Below, piece after piece: positions 16,605 through 24,873 of a stretch of DNA of 64,000 nt (positions are counted from its first letter, which is position 1; every line of letters begins with the position of its first letter). Below the pieces are notes generated by a model. The model ran no database searches. It saw only the letters and a list, made by a program, of their open reading frames with translations, and was not told the DNA's origin. The translations under genes were made by a program, and so were the position numbers. The DNA lies in NCBI GenBank assembly GCA_020432045.1, contig JAGQHB010000103.1, forward strand, positions 16,190 to 80,189, given 5' to 3'. Origin of the DNA: Dehalococcoidia bacterium (GTDB taxonomy: Bacteria > Chloroflexota > Dehalococcoidia > Tepidiformales > Tepidiformaceae).

Positions 16605-16892
16605 TCAGGGAGTGGGCGTGATGGCCCGGGTGCCGGCCGTCGGCGTCCGCACCGGGACCGTTGTGGGCGTACCCTCCCAGGGGTTGGCCGTGGCCGTAGG
16701 CGTCCCCGTCTGCGTGACGCTTGGCCGTGGCGTGGGCGTCCGCGCAGGTGTCTGCGTTGGAGTCGCCGTACCGGTCGATGTCGGCGTTGCGGTCCTGGTC
16801 GGGGTAGACGTGGTTGTGGGTTCGGGAGTCGGCGTCTCAGTGGGGGTGGGGGTAGCTGTCGGCTCGACGGTGGGCGTCGGTATGGTGTCAGT
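16605..16892. repeat. Low-complexity Thr/Pro-coding tract
   Basis: This encodes residues ~333-427 of the kinase, a run of TPTP-, TATP- and PTPT-like units with no domain. On the plus strand it appears as a G/T-rich series of GTCGGCGT-type hexamers. It is imperfect and not a strict tandem array. Such linkers span the cell wall in many Chloroflexota surface proteins. Confidence 0.75.
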
Positions 16893-17888
16893 GCCGTTGT
16901 CGCGGCTGCCGGCCCATAGCGCTGCTGCGGTGCCGGCCGTCACCGCGAGCAAGCCGGTCAGCGCGACTGCGAGCCAGAGTCCTCCGCCAGCCCGCCGCTT
17001 CGGGTTGACGACCCTCCTGGGGACGGGGCTGCGGGGCACAATAACGGGGGCCGGCCGCGGGCTCGCCTGGGCACCTTCACCGGCCCGGCGCAGTGCGGAA
17101 CTGAACTCGGCAGCGCCACCGAAACGGTCGGCAGGCACGAGCGCAAGGGCACGGGCGAGGATGGACTCCAATGCCGGGGATGCCTCCGGCGCGTGCGCAC
17201 GAAGCGGAGCAGGCGCCCTTACCAGCCGTTGTCCAGCCATCGCCGCGGGGTTTACCCCGCTGAACGGCAAGCGGCCCGCCACGAGCTCGTAGATCGTGAG
17301 TCCGAGTGAGTAGACGTCGGAGCGAGCGTCCGGCGGTTCACCCTGGATGACTTCGGGCGCGAGGTAGGCAATGGTGCCGAGGATGGACCGCGCCTCGCTC
17401 GTGGAGAGAGTCCGGTTGACCGTCTGTGCGATCCCGAAATCGACGGCCTTGGCTACGCCATCTTCGGTGATAAGAATGTTTTCGGGCTTTATGTCGCTAT
17501 GGAAGATCCCCTGGCCGTGCGCGTACGCAAGCGCGTCTGCAACCTGGCGGCCATACCGGACGGCCTCTTCTTCCGGCAGCCGCCCACCCCGGATGTCGAG
17601 CAAGTCCCGTAGCGAGACACCGTGGACGTATTCCATGACCAGGAATGCACGGTCGCCCGCATGGCCGGCGTCATAAATTGCGACGATGTTTGGGTGCTGG
17701 AGGCGGGCGGTCAGGCGTGCTTCTCGTTCGATCTCCCGGTCGACATCACCTGCAGAGCCATCGCGGAGCAGCTTGATAGCCACCCAACGGCCAAGGCGGC
17801 GGTCCTCGGCGAGCCAAACTTCGCCCATGCCCCCGCTGCCGATGAGGCGCTCAATCCTGTAGCGGCCTTCAAGAACGCTGCCTTCCAC
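16605..17888 (-). CDS. Membrane Ser/Thr protein kinase with Thr/Pro-rich extracellular tail
   Basis: 427 aa. The Hanks-type kinase domain (residues ~9-268) has Gly loop GSGGMG (17-22), VAIK Lys39, HSDIKPEN catalytic loop (H130-S131-D132), DFG (150-152) and an APE-like LAPEV. The Arg of HRD is Ser, so this is a non-RD kinase. A basic stretch precedes one membrane helix (~303-326). The outer part is only a Thr/Pro-rich linker, not PASTA repeats. The protein therefore resembles PknB in topology but lacks the muropeptide sensor. It is divergent from the SEDS gene and near fhaA/fhaB, likely phosphorylation readers. GTG start at 17888. Confidence 0.92.
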   Translation of the reverse strand: MEGSVLEGRYRIERLIGSGGMGEVWLAEDRRLGRWVAIKLLRDGSAGDVDREIEREARLTARLQHPNIVAIYDAGHAGDRAFLVMEYVHGVSLRDLLDIRGGRLPEEEAVRYGRQVADALAYAHGQGIFHSDIKPENILITEDGVAKAVDFGIAQTVNRTLSTSEARSILGTIAYLAPEVIQGEPPDARSDVYSLGLTIYELVAGRLPFSGVNPAAMAGQRLVRAPAPLRAHAPEASPALESILARALALVPADRFGGAAEFSSALRRAGEGAQASPRPAPVIVPRSPVPRRVVNPKRRAGGGLWLAVALTGLLAVTAGTAAALWAGSRDNGTDTIPTPTVEPTATPTPTETPTPEPTTTSTPTRTATPTSTGTATPTQTPARTPTPRPSVTQTGTPTATANPWEGTPTTVPVRTPTAGTRAITPTP

Positions 17889-17938
17889 GCTTGTTGCAGC
17901 CTATCGGAGCAGTGGCCAGAGGACGAACAGGCGCATCG

Positions 17939-17947
17939 TGGTACGTT
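17939..17947 (+). promoter_or_regulatory. Extended -10 promoter of the SEDS gene
   Basis: TGG-TACGTT is followed by six bases and the GTG start at 17954, with no Shine-Dalgarno. This is the same spacing as in several other genes of the window and supports the chosen start and a leaderless transcript. Confidence 0.4.
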
Positions 17948-17953
17948 CTCGGC

Positions 17954-19240
17954 GTGAACCTGGCCGTCAGGGCGATCGCCTCGCCGGTACGTAACCTGGA
18001 ACTGCTGCAGCTCGTGGCTGCCCTCGCATTTGTGGCAGTCGGCTGGCGGGCGCTAGAGGCTTCCCCGGCGGCGCCCCCGGCCGGCCTCGCCTCGGTCGTC
18101 CCTCAGCTGGTGATTACTGTATTGGCTGGCCACACCGTGTTGCGAGTCGTCGCGCCCGAAGCGTCGCCTCTACCGTTCGCAGTGGGCGTCTTCCTTGCCT
18201 CTGTCGGCCTCGTGATCGTTGCTCGCCTTGATCCGAGCGTCGCACAGGCGCAGGCGAACTGGATCAGCCTTGGAGTTGTGCTCGCCGCCGCCGGCGCAGT
18301 CGTGGGCAAGCGTTACGAGCTCCTGCGCCGCCAGCGCTACACGGCAGCCGCATTGGCGCTCGTATTGCTCCTCATCACGGGCATGCTTGGGTCCACCATC
18401 AATGGGGCCCGGCTGTGGCTGAACGTTGGTGGCCAGCTCGTCCAGACCACCGAGATCATCAAGGTGCTGCTGGTGGTCTTTGTGGCTGGCTACCTGGCGG
18501 ACGAGGCCGCGGTCCTGTCAGTTCCCCCCGTCAGGTTCCGCGCACGCCGCTACTCGATGATCCCCCGGCTGATCCCTCTCATCGTTGCGCTCGGCGGGTC
18601 AATCGGCGCGCTTGCACTGTTGCGGGACCTCGGGAGCATCGCCATTCTCCTCTTGTTTGCGGGTGGGATGCTCTTCATCGGCACCGGCCGGCTCCGGTAC
18701 CCCGTTGCAGCGGCTGTAGTGGCGCTTATGGCCGCTACGCTCGGGTATGTAGCCTTCGACCATGCCCAGACACGGATCGACACGTGGCTGGACCCCTGGG
18801 GCGATGCTTCCGGCACTGGCTACCAATCCATCCAGGCTATCTACGCCATCGAGGCCGGAGGGATCACAGGGACGGGGCTGGGCCTCGGGCGACCCGATTC
18901 GATCCCGGCAGCACCAACGGATTATGTCTTTTCGGCGATTACAGAGGAGATGGGCCTCGCGGCCGCGGCCGGTGTGGCGCTGGTGTATGTGCTGTTTCTC
19001 TACGGCGGGCTGAGGATTGCAATCGATTGCCCGGATCGGTTTGGGCGCATGCTCGCATCCAGCATCGCCGTCCTGATTGCGATCCAGGCTGCCGTGATTA
19101 TCGCCGGCAATTTGCGCCTCGCCCCAACGACGGGGATTACGCTCCCATTCGTTAGCTACGGCGGGTCGAGCCTCGTCGTAAACTTCTTCCTCGCCGGGAT
19201 CCTTACGGGGATCTCGCGGTCGAGTTCGTCCCGGCACTGA
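17954..19240 (+). CDS. rodA: SEDS-family peptidoglycan glycosyltransferase (RodA/FtsW)
   Basis: 428 aa, about ten or more membrane helices. SEDS proteins polymerise lipid II into glycan strands together with a class B PBP. Conserved segments are GARLWLNVGG, LRDLGSIAILLLFAGGMLF, TGTGLGLGRPDSIPAAPTDY with VFSAITEEMGL, and the C-terminal TTGITLPFVSYGGSSL. The pbpA gene in the same block is the likely partner, so RodA is favoured over FtsW, although the sequence alone does not decide. The start at GTG 17954 is supported by an extended -10. The 3' end overlaps the convergent FHA gene by 38 bp. Confidence 0.93.
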   Translation: MNLAVRAIASPVRNLELLQLVAALAFVAVGWRALEASPAAPPAGLASVVPQLVITVLAGHTVLRVVAPEASPLPFAVGVFLASVGLVIVARLDPSVAQAQANWISLGVVLAAAGAVVGKRYELLRRQRYTAAALALVLLLITGMLGSTINGARLWLNVGGQLVQTTEIIKVLLVVFVAGYLADEAAVLSVPPVRFRARRYSMIPRLIPLIVALGGSIGALALLRDLGSIAILLLFAGGMLFIGTGRLRYPVAAAVVALMAATLGYVAFDHAQTRIDTWLDPWGDASGTGYQSIQAIYAIEAGGITGTGLGLGRPDSIPAAPTDYVFSAITEEMGLAAAAGVALVYVLFLYGGLRIAIDCPDRFGRMLASSIAVLIAIQAAVIIAGNLRLAPTTGITLPFVSYGGSSLVVNFFLAGILTGISRSSSSRH

Positions 19241-19667
19241 CATCGAAGCTGAACCGGACTGCGCCTATCTGGAGCGTCGCGCCGCTGCGGAGAGCGACGC
19301 GATCGCCAGCCACATGCTCACCGTCGACGCGGGTGCCGTTGGTACTGCCAAGGTCCCGGATCGCCCACGTGGCACCGTAGGCATCAATGATCGCGTGCCT
19401 TCCCGATACCGATGCGTCCGCAAGGACGATGCCGTTGGCCACGTCGCGACCGATGGTTGTTTCGCCTGCGAGCGCAAACTGGGTCCCCGGCGAAAGACCG
19501 GTGCGGGCGGGCGAAATAACGATGAGCATCGCTGCAGCTCCACCGGGCTGTACTCGCGACCGCGGCATGAGCGTGCCGCGAAGGATCAGCGCCGTAACGA
19601 GGACGAACGCAAAGATGATTCCGATCAGGGCGAGCCTGAGCGCCAGTAACTCGGACGGATCGGTCAC
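19203..19667 (-). CDS. fhaB: Membrane-anchored FHA-domain protein (FhaB-like)
   Basis: 154 aa from the GTG at 19667, whose GTGA overlaps the fhaA stop; a second GTG at 19685 is possible. One N-terminal membrane helix (LALRLALIGIIFAFVLVTALIL) is followed by a cytoplasmic FHA domain with TTIGRDVANGIVLADASVSGRHA and DLGSTNGTRVDG, the phosphothreonine-binding signature. In mycobacteria FhaB/FipA binds PknB-phosphorylated division proteins. Here it probably reads the neighbouring kinase. Its 3' end overlaps the convergent SEDS gene by 38 bp. Confidence 0.88.
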   Translation of the reverse strand: MTDPSELLALRLALIGIIFAFVLVTALILRGTLMPRSRVQPGGAAAMLIVISPARTGLSPGTQFALAGETTIGRDVANGIVLADASVSGRHAIIDAYGATWAIRDLGSTNGTRVDGEHVAGDRVALRSGATLQIGAVRFSFDVSAGTNSTARSP

Positions 19668-20347
19668 CCCCGGTATTCCAGCCACAGGTAGACATCGCCG
19701 ATGCGGACCATCGTGCCCGGTTGAAGGGGTGCGTGTTCGCTTGCGGCGCCGTCCACGATGATCCCGTTCCGGCTCCCGAGGTCCTCGATAACCAGCTTTC
19801 CATCTTCGAGCACGATCCTGGCGTGTGCGCGGGAGACGGCCATGTTGGCGAGCACGAGGTCGTTCCAGGAGGCGCGACCGATGGTGAAGGGAACGTGGGA
19901 AATGTCGATGCGAGAGCCGTCGCTTGTTACGAGCATCGCCCCCTGGAGGAGCGAGAGCTGCTGCGTTTGGCCTGCCGGAGAATGGCTCGGCCGGTGAGCA
20001 ACATCGGCGAAGCGGGCAGCCACGGAGGGTCCTCCCACGGGGACGGCGGGTGACACCTCGAAATGGACGAGCCGCGGCCCCATCCTGCTAAACCCTTCCC
20101 TGGCCTCCACCCGGTCCAGCATGCGGTCGAGCTGAGCACGGAATTCTGGCACGAGTGGCTCAAAGCTGACGAAGTCGTCGGGGTTGAAGGTGAGGACTAG
20201 CTGGTTTGGCATCACGTGATCGCGGACCGCGCGGATCGCGACATCTTCGACTCGCTGGAGGAGTTCGACAGGATGGATCCCGCCGGAGACCGCCCGTACG
20301 CCCCGCTCGAGGAATCGTTCTATGAAGGTTGTGCCGTCGTCTGTCAT
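19664..20347 (-). CDS. fhaA: FhaA-like protein (DUF3662 plus FHA domain)
   Basis: 227 aa. The N-terminal ~115 residues form the DUF3662/FhaA N-domain (FIERFLERGVRAVSGGIHPVEL, then RDHVMPNQLVLTFNPDDF). After a linker comes an FHA domain with FTIGRASWNDLVLANMAVSRAHA and DLGSRNGIIVDG. In actinobacteria FhaA interacts with MviN and PknB substrates in cell-wall synthesis. The ATG overlaps the pbpA stop (ATGA), and its own stop overlaps fhaB, so pbpA-fhaA-fhaB is one translationally coupled operon. Confidence 0.9.
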   Translation of the reverse strand: MTDDGTTFIERFLERGVRAVSGGIHPVELLQRVEDVAIRAVRDHVMPNQLVLTFNPDDFVSFEPLVPEFRAQLDRMLDRVEAREGFSRMGPRLVHFEVSPAVPVGGPSVAARFADVAHRPSHSPAGQTQQLSLLQGAMLVTSDGSRIDISHVPFTIGRASWNDLVLANMAVSRAHARIVLEDGKLVIEDLGSRNGIIVDGAASEHAPLQPGTMVRIGDVYLWLEYRG

Positions 20348-21750
20348 GGGAGCAACGCCGCCTTGAGGACTGCTGCCGCGATCGGGGCCGCGACTTCGCC
20401 TCCTCTGCCTCCATTTTCCACGATAACGGCAACAGCGGCTTGTTTCCCATCCCGGGAGCCGAATGCGATGAACCAGGCGTGAGATTGGCCGGATGTCCCT
20501 GTCTCTGCCGTGCCTGTCTTCCCGCCCGCCTCGAACCCGAGATTTGACATCCCCGAGACGAGGCCACGCGAGACGACCTCCCTCATCATGGCTGCGACGG
20601 TATTGGCCGTGTCCGCTGGCAACACGCGCGTCAGCCTGGGGTTTGCCTGGGCCGCGAACTGCGCTGAGGAATTCGCCTCTCCGGCGACGATGCGTGGTCG
20701 CGGCATTTCGCCTCCGTTCGCGACTGCAGAGGCGACCAGCGCCATCTGGAGCGGCGTCACCAGTAGTTCCCCCTGGCCAAAGGCAGTGCTCGCCAGCAGC
20801 ACATTGGTGCGCGGCGAACCAGGGAGCCTCAGTTCAGATATCGCCGTGGTGAGCTCGAAATCCAGTGGCCGTTCGAAACCTAGCCGCTGTGCGGTGTCCT
20901 CCAGGCGGTCCCAGCCGAGCCGGTTGGCTCCTATATCGGCGAAGACTGCGTTCACCGAGTAAATGTACGCATCGCTGAATGGATAGCGCCCGACCCCCTG
21001 GGGCACGTTGCTACAGCTGATCGGGAAGCCTTCGATGACAATCTCGCCGGGGCATTCGACGATCGTCGATGGCGTGATCACCTTGAATTCCAGTGCCGAT
21101 GCTGCGGTCACTGTCTTGAAAGTCGATCCCGGGGGGTACAGCCCGTGGGTGGCACGATTCAACAGTGGCGACGAGGGGTCGTTGAGCAGTGCTTCGCCAT
21201 TTGTCGCGAGCGATCCGGGGTCGTACGTAGGCACAGAGACCATTGCGAGGATGTCGCCGGTCGTGGGGTCGATGGCGACAACGGCACCGTTCCGCGCTCC
21301 GAGGGCCTCTGCGGCAGCCGCCTGGACTCTCGAGTCGACTGTGAGGCGGACGTCGCGGCCGACCGGCGGCGCGCGGTCGAACTCAGCATTGAGGGCGGCC
21401 CCCCAGCCTACCGGCGCCTCCCCGGAGAGCGCACCGTCTCGCGTCAGCTCGATCCCCTGGGAACCGTACCGGGGGTCGATATAGCCGATGATGTGCGCCA
21501 CGGAAGCGTCGTGGTACGTCCGCCCGCCGCTCGGAAGCGACTCGGCGAGGACGGCACCGTCAGCAGCTAGGATGCGGCCGCGTGAGGGATTCGAGAAACG
21601 ATCGAGGACACGCGGATTGAGGTCGCCCTGAGCCAGGTCGCTCCGCGCGACCTGCCAGTAGCCCAGGGCCGCCACAACGACAGCCACGAAGACGATGCCC
21701 GCAGTGCCGGCCAGCGCGGCCATTCGCTCGAATCGGTTGGGAAAGAGCAC
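20344..21750 (-). CDS. pbpA: Class B penicillin-binding protein (PbpA-like transpeptidase)
   Basis: 468 aa. One N-terminal membrane helix (LAGTAGIVFVAVVVAALGYW) is followed by a short dimerisation region and a transpeptidase domain. The three active-site motifs are present: S209-T-F-K212 in PPGSTFK, SVN in YSVNAVFADIG, and KTG at 411-413 in GGKTGTAETG. It cross-links peptidoglycan stem peptides and is the likely partner of the adjacent SEDS protein. The N-terminal pedestal is short, as in actinobacterial PbpA. GTG start at 21750. It is the first gene of the pbpA-fhaA-fhaB operon. Confidence 0.94.
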   Translation of the reverse strand: MLFPNRFERMAALAGTAGIVFVAVVVAALGYWQVARSDLAQGDLNPRVLDRFSNPSRGRILAADGAVLAESLPSGGRTYHDASVAHIIGYIDPRYGSQGIELTRDGALSGEAPVGWGAALNAEFDRAPPVGRDVRLTVDSRVQAAAAEALGARNGAVVAIDPTTGDILAMVSVPTYDPGSLATNGEALLNDPSSPLLNRATHGLYPPGSTFKTVTAASALEFKVITPSTIVECPGEIVIEGFPISCSNVPQGVGRYPFSDAYIYSVNAVFADIGANRLGWDRLEDTAQRLGFERPLDFELTTAISELRLPGSPRTNVLLASTAFGQGELLVTPLQMALVASAVANGGEMPRPRIVAGEANSSAQFAAQANPRLTRVLPADTANTVAAMMREVVSRGLVSGMSNLGFEAGGKTGTAETGTSGQSHAWFIAFGSRDGKQAAVAVIVENGGRGGEVAAPIAAAVLKAALLP

Positions 21751-21783
21751 GTTTTCAGTGTACGGCCAGAGTCGAATGGGACG

Positions 21784-21819
21784 AAAAAGAGGGGCTACGC
21801 CGGCCGGCGTAGCCCCTCT
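21784..21819 (-). terminator. Intrinsic terminator of the acyl-CoA dehydrogenase gene
   Basis: A 32-bp perfect palindrome without a loop (21788-21819) is followed on the minus strand by a run of T. It ends transcripts from the acyl-CoA dehydrogenase gene before pbpA. In RNA the central bases would form the loop. Confidence 0.85.
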
Positions 21820-21839
21820 GCTGTGGAACGAAATGCGGA

Positions 21840-23015
21840 CTAGCCGCGCGGGAGCCCGAGGCCGCGGGTCGCGATAATGTTCCGCTGGATCTCGTTGGTG
21901 CCCGAGTAAATCGTGGACGGGACGGTGGTGAGGTACTGCTCGGGGAGCTCGCCACCGAGGATGGCACGGGGCTCTTCCGGAACAAACTGGCCACCGAGGC
22001 CAACCATGTTGACGCCAAAGTTGTAGATCTTTTGGCCGAGTTCGGATTGGAAGATCTTGACGACGGAGGCCTCATGGTTCGGCACGCCACCGGTCGACTG
22101 GATGTGCCCGATCCGGTAGCCGAGGAACTTGCCAACGTTGTTCCCGATCACGAGATCGGCAAGCTTCAGGCGGTTCTTGCGCTGCTTGTCGGCGTCCAAG
22201 CCCTTGAGGATGACCGACAGGTCTTCGAGCACGCGGCGCTGGGAGGCCGTTGTACCGATGCCAGAGCGCTCAAAGTCGAGGAGGGTCATGCCCACGTACC
22301 AGCCGCGGTTCTCTTCGCCGATGCGGTTAGCGACGGGGACACGGACATCTTCAAAGAAGACTTCGTTGAAGTGGTGGCGGTTTGCCATGTTGATAAGCGG
22401 ACGAATGGTGAGCCCGGGGGTGTTCTTGATGTCGTCGATCAGCAGGAAGCTGATACCGCGGTGCTTGGGCGCATCCGGGTCCGTGCGGACAAGCGTAAAC
22501 ATCTGGTTGGCGCGGTGGCCACCGGATGTCCAGATCTTCTGGCCGTTAAGGACGTATTCGTCGCCATCGCGGACGGCACGCGTCTGAAGGCTGGCGAGGT
22601 CGGAGCCGGAGCCCGGCTCGCTATATCCCTGGCACCAGATGTCCTCGCCGCTGGTGATCTTGGGAAGGTACTTGGCCTTCTGTTCGTCCGAGCCGTGGAT
22701 AATGAGCGTGGGGCCGATCATGCCGACGCCGAAGCCGCGCGTGCCGGTATCAGGTGCACCGCGGTAGCCGAACTCTTCGTTGAAGACAATCTGTTCGTAG
22801 ATCGAGGCACCGAGGCCGCCATATTCCTTTGGCCACGCCGGGGCGATCCAGCCACGCTTGCCGAGTTCCTGGTTAAACGCTACCGCTTTCTGGAAATCCT
22901 CCTCGCCGCGCTCGCCCCACTGGCCCGGCCCGTCCTTCTTGCCGAGCTGTTCATCGAGAAAGCGCTTCACTTCCTGGCGAAGGCCCTCTTCTTTGGCACC
23001 GAACTTCATATCCAT
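21840..23015 (-). CDS. Acyl-CoA dehydrogenase
   Basis: 391 aa from the ATG at 23015, preceded by AGGAGA. This FAD enzyme introduces a trans-2 double bond into an acyl-CoA. The N-terminal helical domain has PAWPKEYGGLGAS. The middle beta domain shows WCQGYSEPGSGSDLASLQTRA (FAD/substrate loop) and GQKIWTSGG. The C-terminal domain has RHHFNEVFFEDVRVP, and it ends with TIYSGTNEIQRNIIA, a common family motif. The sequence belongs to the acyl-CoA dehydrogenase branch found in long-chain, terpenoid and steroid side-chain pathways of actinobacteria and relatives. The substrate is not predictable. Confidence 0.93.
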   Translation of the reverse strand: MDMKFGAKEEGLRQEVKRFLDEQLGKKDGPGQWGERGEEDFQKAVAFNQELGKRGWIAPAWPKEYGGLGASIYEQIVFNEEFGYRGAPDTGTRGFGVGMIGPTLIIHGSDEQKAKYLPKITSGEDIWCQGYSEPGSGSDLASLQTRAVRDGDEYVLNGQKIWTSGGHRANQMFTLVRTDPDAPKHRGISFLLIDDIKNTPGLTIRPLINMANRHHFNEVFFEDVRVPVANRIGEENRGWYVGMTLLDFERSGIGTTASQRRVLEDLSVILKGLDADKQRKNRLKLADLVIGNNVGKFLGYRIGHIQSTGGVPNHEASVVKIFQSELGQKIYNFGVNMVGLGGQFVPEEPRAILGGELPEQYLTTVPSTIYSGTNEIQRNIIATRGLGLPRG

Positions 23016-23080
23016 GGCATGTTCTCCTGTGATCGTGGACGACACGATGCTCCCAAACGTTGCCATGCATTGTGAGGGAC

Positions 23081-23096
23081 TTCGTTCGCGAGCGAA
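23081..23096. promoter_or_regulatory. Near-palindrome upstream of the acyl-CoA dehydrogenase
   Basis: TTCGTTCGCGAGCGAA is a 16-bp dyad with one mismatched pair, about 66-81 bp upstream of the acyl-CoA dehydrogenase start. Its shape resembles a TetR-type operator, but no regulator gene is adjacent. Speculative. Confidence 0.25.
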
Positions 23097-23142
23097 ACCT
23101 TAACGACGAGTTCGGGGCCCTAAGAAGCCTGAGAATTCACGA

Positions 23143-23778
23143 TCACTCGATATTGTCATCGGCATGAAGCTGTGGGCGGGGCAGTTGAACACCGAATCGC
23201 TGTGCTGTTATCACTCCGCAGGCCACGAGTGTCGCGGCCACGAGCGAAGCCCACGCAGGGTTCAGGGGATGCAGGAGCCACACGACCACTCCTCCACACA
23301 GTGCTGCTGTCGCGTTGACTTCGGCCCGAAGGACGGCGGGCACGTCGTCCGCAAGCAGGTCGCGGAGGACTCCACCACCGGTGGCCGTCACGATCGCAAG
23401 GATGAGAACTGCGGGAAACGGCAGGCTGGCGGAAATCGCCGCGAGTGCGCCAGCCGAGGCGAATGCGCCAAGGCCCACAGCACGGCAGAGTAGGAGCACA
23501 CCATCAAGCGGGACGCGGCTACGGGAGATGAGCGGGATGGAGGCGACCGACGAGCCAATAGCAAGCACGAAGTAGTCCTCGCGCACAAGGACGAGGGGCG
23601 TCCGGTCGATGAGGAGGTCTCGGATGGCCCCACCGCCAAGGCAGGTGACCACCCCAAGGACGACGAGCCCAAAGACATCCAGGTTGCGTCGCAGGCCGAC
23701 GGCGACGCCGGAATACGCGAACGCGACGATTCCAACCCGGTCGAAGATGCCGACGAGCGTTCCTGGTGAGATATCCAA
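23143..23778 (-). CDS. TRIC-family (UPF0126) cation-channel-like membrane protein
   Basis: 211 aa with about seven membrane helices in two similar halves. Each half contains the family glycine motif followed by R-D-L-L: TCLGGGAIRDLLIDRTPLVL and TATGGGVLRDLLADDVPAVL. Bacterial TRIC proteins form homotrimeric monovalent-cation channels. The C-terminus is a short acidic tail. The start is uncertain: a TTG at 23778 without a clear Shine-Dalgarno is the best option. Neighbouring genes give no further clue. Confidence 0.88.
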   Translation of the reverse strand: MDISPGTLVGIFDRVGIVAFAYSGVAVGLRRNLDVFGLVVLGVVTCLGGGAIRDLLIDRTPLVLVREDYFVLAIGSSVASIPLISRSRVPLDGVLLLCRAVGLGAFASAGALAAISASLPFPAVLILAIVTATGGGVLRDLLADDVPAVLRAEVNATAALCGGVVVWLLHPLNPAWASLVAATLVACGVITAQRFGVQLPRPQLHADDNIE

Positions 23779-23813
23779 GGAGAGGGATCCTATCGCGGGA
23801 GGAGCGAACGACC

Positions 23814-24809
23814 CTACTTACCTTTGAGCCAGCTCATCATGCCACGCATTTCCGCGCCGACGGCCTCTACCTGGTGTTCGGTGTCGCGGCGGCGCATGGC
23901 GAGGAAGCTGGGGCGTCCGGCCATGTTCTCCAGCACGAATTCACGAGCGAACTGGCCAGTCTGGATCTCGGTAAGGATCTTCTTCATCTCGGCCTTGGTC
24001 TCATCGGTGATGATGCGGGGGCCGCGCGTGTAGTCGCCATACTCGGCGGTGTCGCTGACTGAGTAGCGCATGCGCGAGAGGCCGCCTTCATAGATCAGAT
24101 CCACGATCAATTTGAGTTCGTGCATCGTCTCGAAGAACGCACTCTCCGGCTGGTAGCCGGCTTCGATGAGCGTCTCGAACGCAGCCTTGATCAGAGACGA
24201 GATGCCACCACAGAGGATGACCTGCTCACCGAAGAGGTCGGTTTCGCACTCTTCGCGGAAGGTGGTTTCAAGGATACCTGCGCGGGCGCCGCCGATGCCC
24301 TTCCCGTAGGCGAGGGCGACCTGCATCGCCGTTTCGCTGTAGTCCTGGTGGATGGCCACGAGGCAGGGGACGCCGCCGCCCTCGGTGTAGACGCGGCGGA
24401 CGAGATGGCCGGGGCCCTTTGGCGCGATCATCGCTACGTCGACGAACGGCGGTGGCTGGATCTGCTGGAAGTGGATGTTGAAACCGTGCGCGAACATCAG
24501 CATCTTGCCCTCGGCCAAGCCGGGCTCGATGGCTTTTTCGTAGACGGCCCGCTGCACCTGGTCGGGGATGCAGAGCATGATGATGTCGGCTTCACGCGAT
24601 GCCTGCTCAACGGAGGTGACGCGCAAGCCCTGCTGCTCCGCCTGCGCCCATGAACCCGAACCCGGGTAGAGACCGACGACGACATCGACGCCGCTGTCTT
24701 TCAGGTTGAGTGCGTGTGCATGACCCTGGGAGCCGTATCCCACAACAGCGACCTTTCTGCCAGCAAGCAGCGAGAGGTCAGCGTCGTTGTCATAGTAAAG
24801 CGTGGCCAT
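23814..24809 (-). CDS. ilvC: Ketol-acid reductoisomerase IlvC
   Basis: 331-aa class I enzyme that converts 2-acetolactate to 2,3-dihydroxyisovalerate with NADPH and Mg2+ in valine, leucine and isoleucine synthesis. The Rossmann motif is [17 protein letters not shown], with AHGFNIHF and [10 protein letters not shown] typical of the family. The knotted C-terminal domain has [15 protein letters not shown] and [20 protein letters not shown]. The ATG at 24809 was chosen because it gives the conserved N-terminus, although the frame is open upstream. ilvB, ilvN and leu genes are not nearby. Confidence 0.97.
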   Translation of the reverse strand: MATLYYDNDADLSLLAGRKVAVVGYGSQGHAHALNLKDSGVDVVVGLYPGSGSWAQAEQQGLRVTSVEQASREADIIMLCIPDQVQRAVYEKAIEPGLAEGKMLMFAHGFNIHFQQIQPPPFVDVAMIAPKGPGHLVRRVYTEGGGVPCLVAIHQDYSETAMQVALAYGKGIGGARAGILETTFREECETDLFGEQVILCGGISSLIKAAFETLIEAGYQPESAFFETMHELKLIVDLIYEGGLSRMRYSVSDTAEYGDYTRGPRIITDETKAEMKKILTEIQTGQFAREFVLENMAGRPSFLAMRRRDTEHQVEAVGAEMRGMMSWLKGK

Positions 24810-24873
24810 GCGTGGTTCTCCGATACAGGGTGAGATTGGGCGCGTCTTCCGGCGCACTGTGTTCGTGGTGGCG

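Noticed and set aside
16605..16892. Repetitive G/T-rich tract considered as CRISPR or tandem satellite
   Set aside because: Units are irregular, there are no spacers, and the tract is explained by a Thr/Pro-rich protein linker.
22032..23075. A 347-codon plus-strand open frame opposite the acyl-CoA dehydrogenase
   Set aside because: Antisense shadow of a gene with unmistakable family motifs; no Shine-Dalgarno or promoter.
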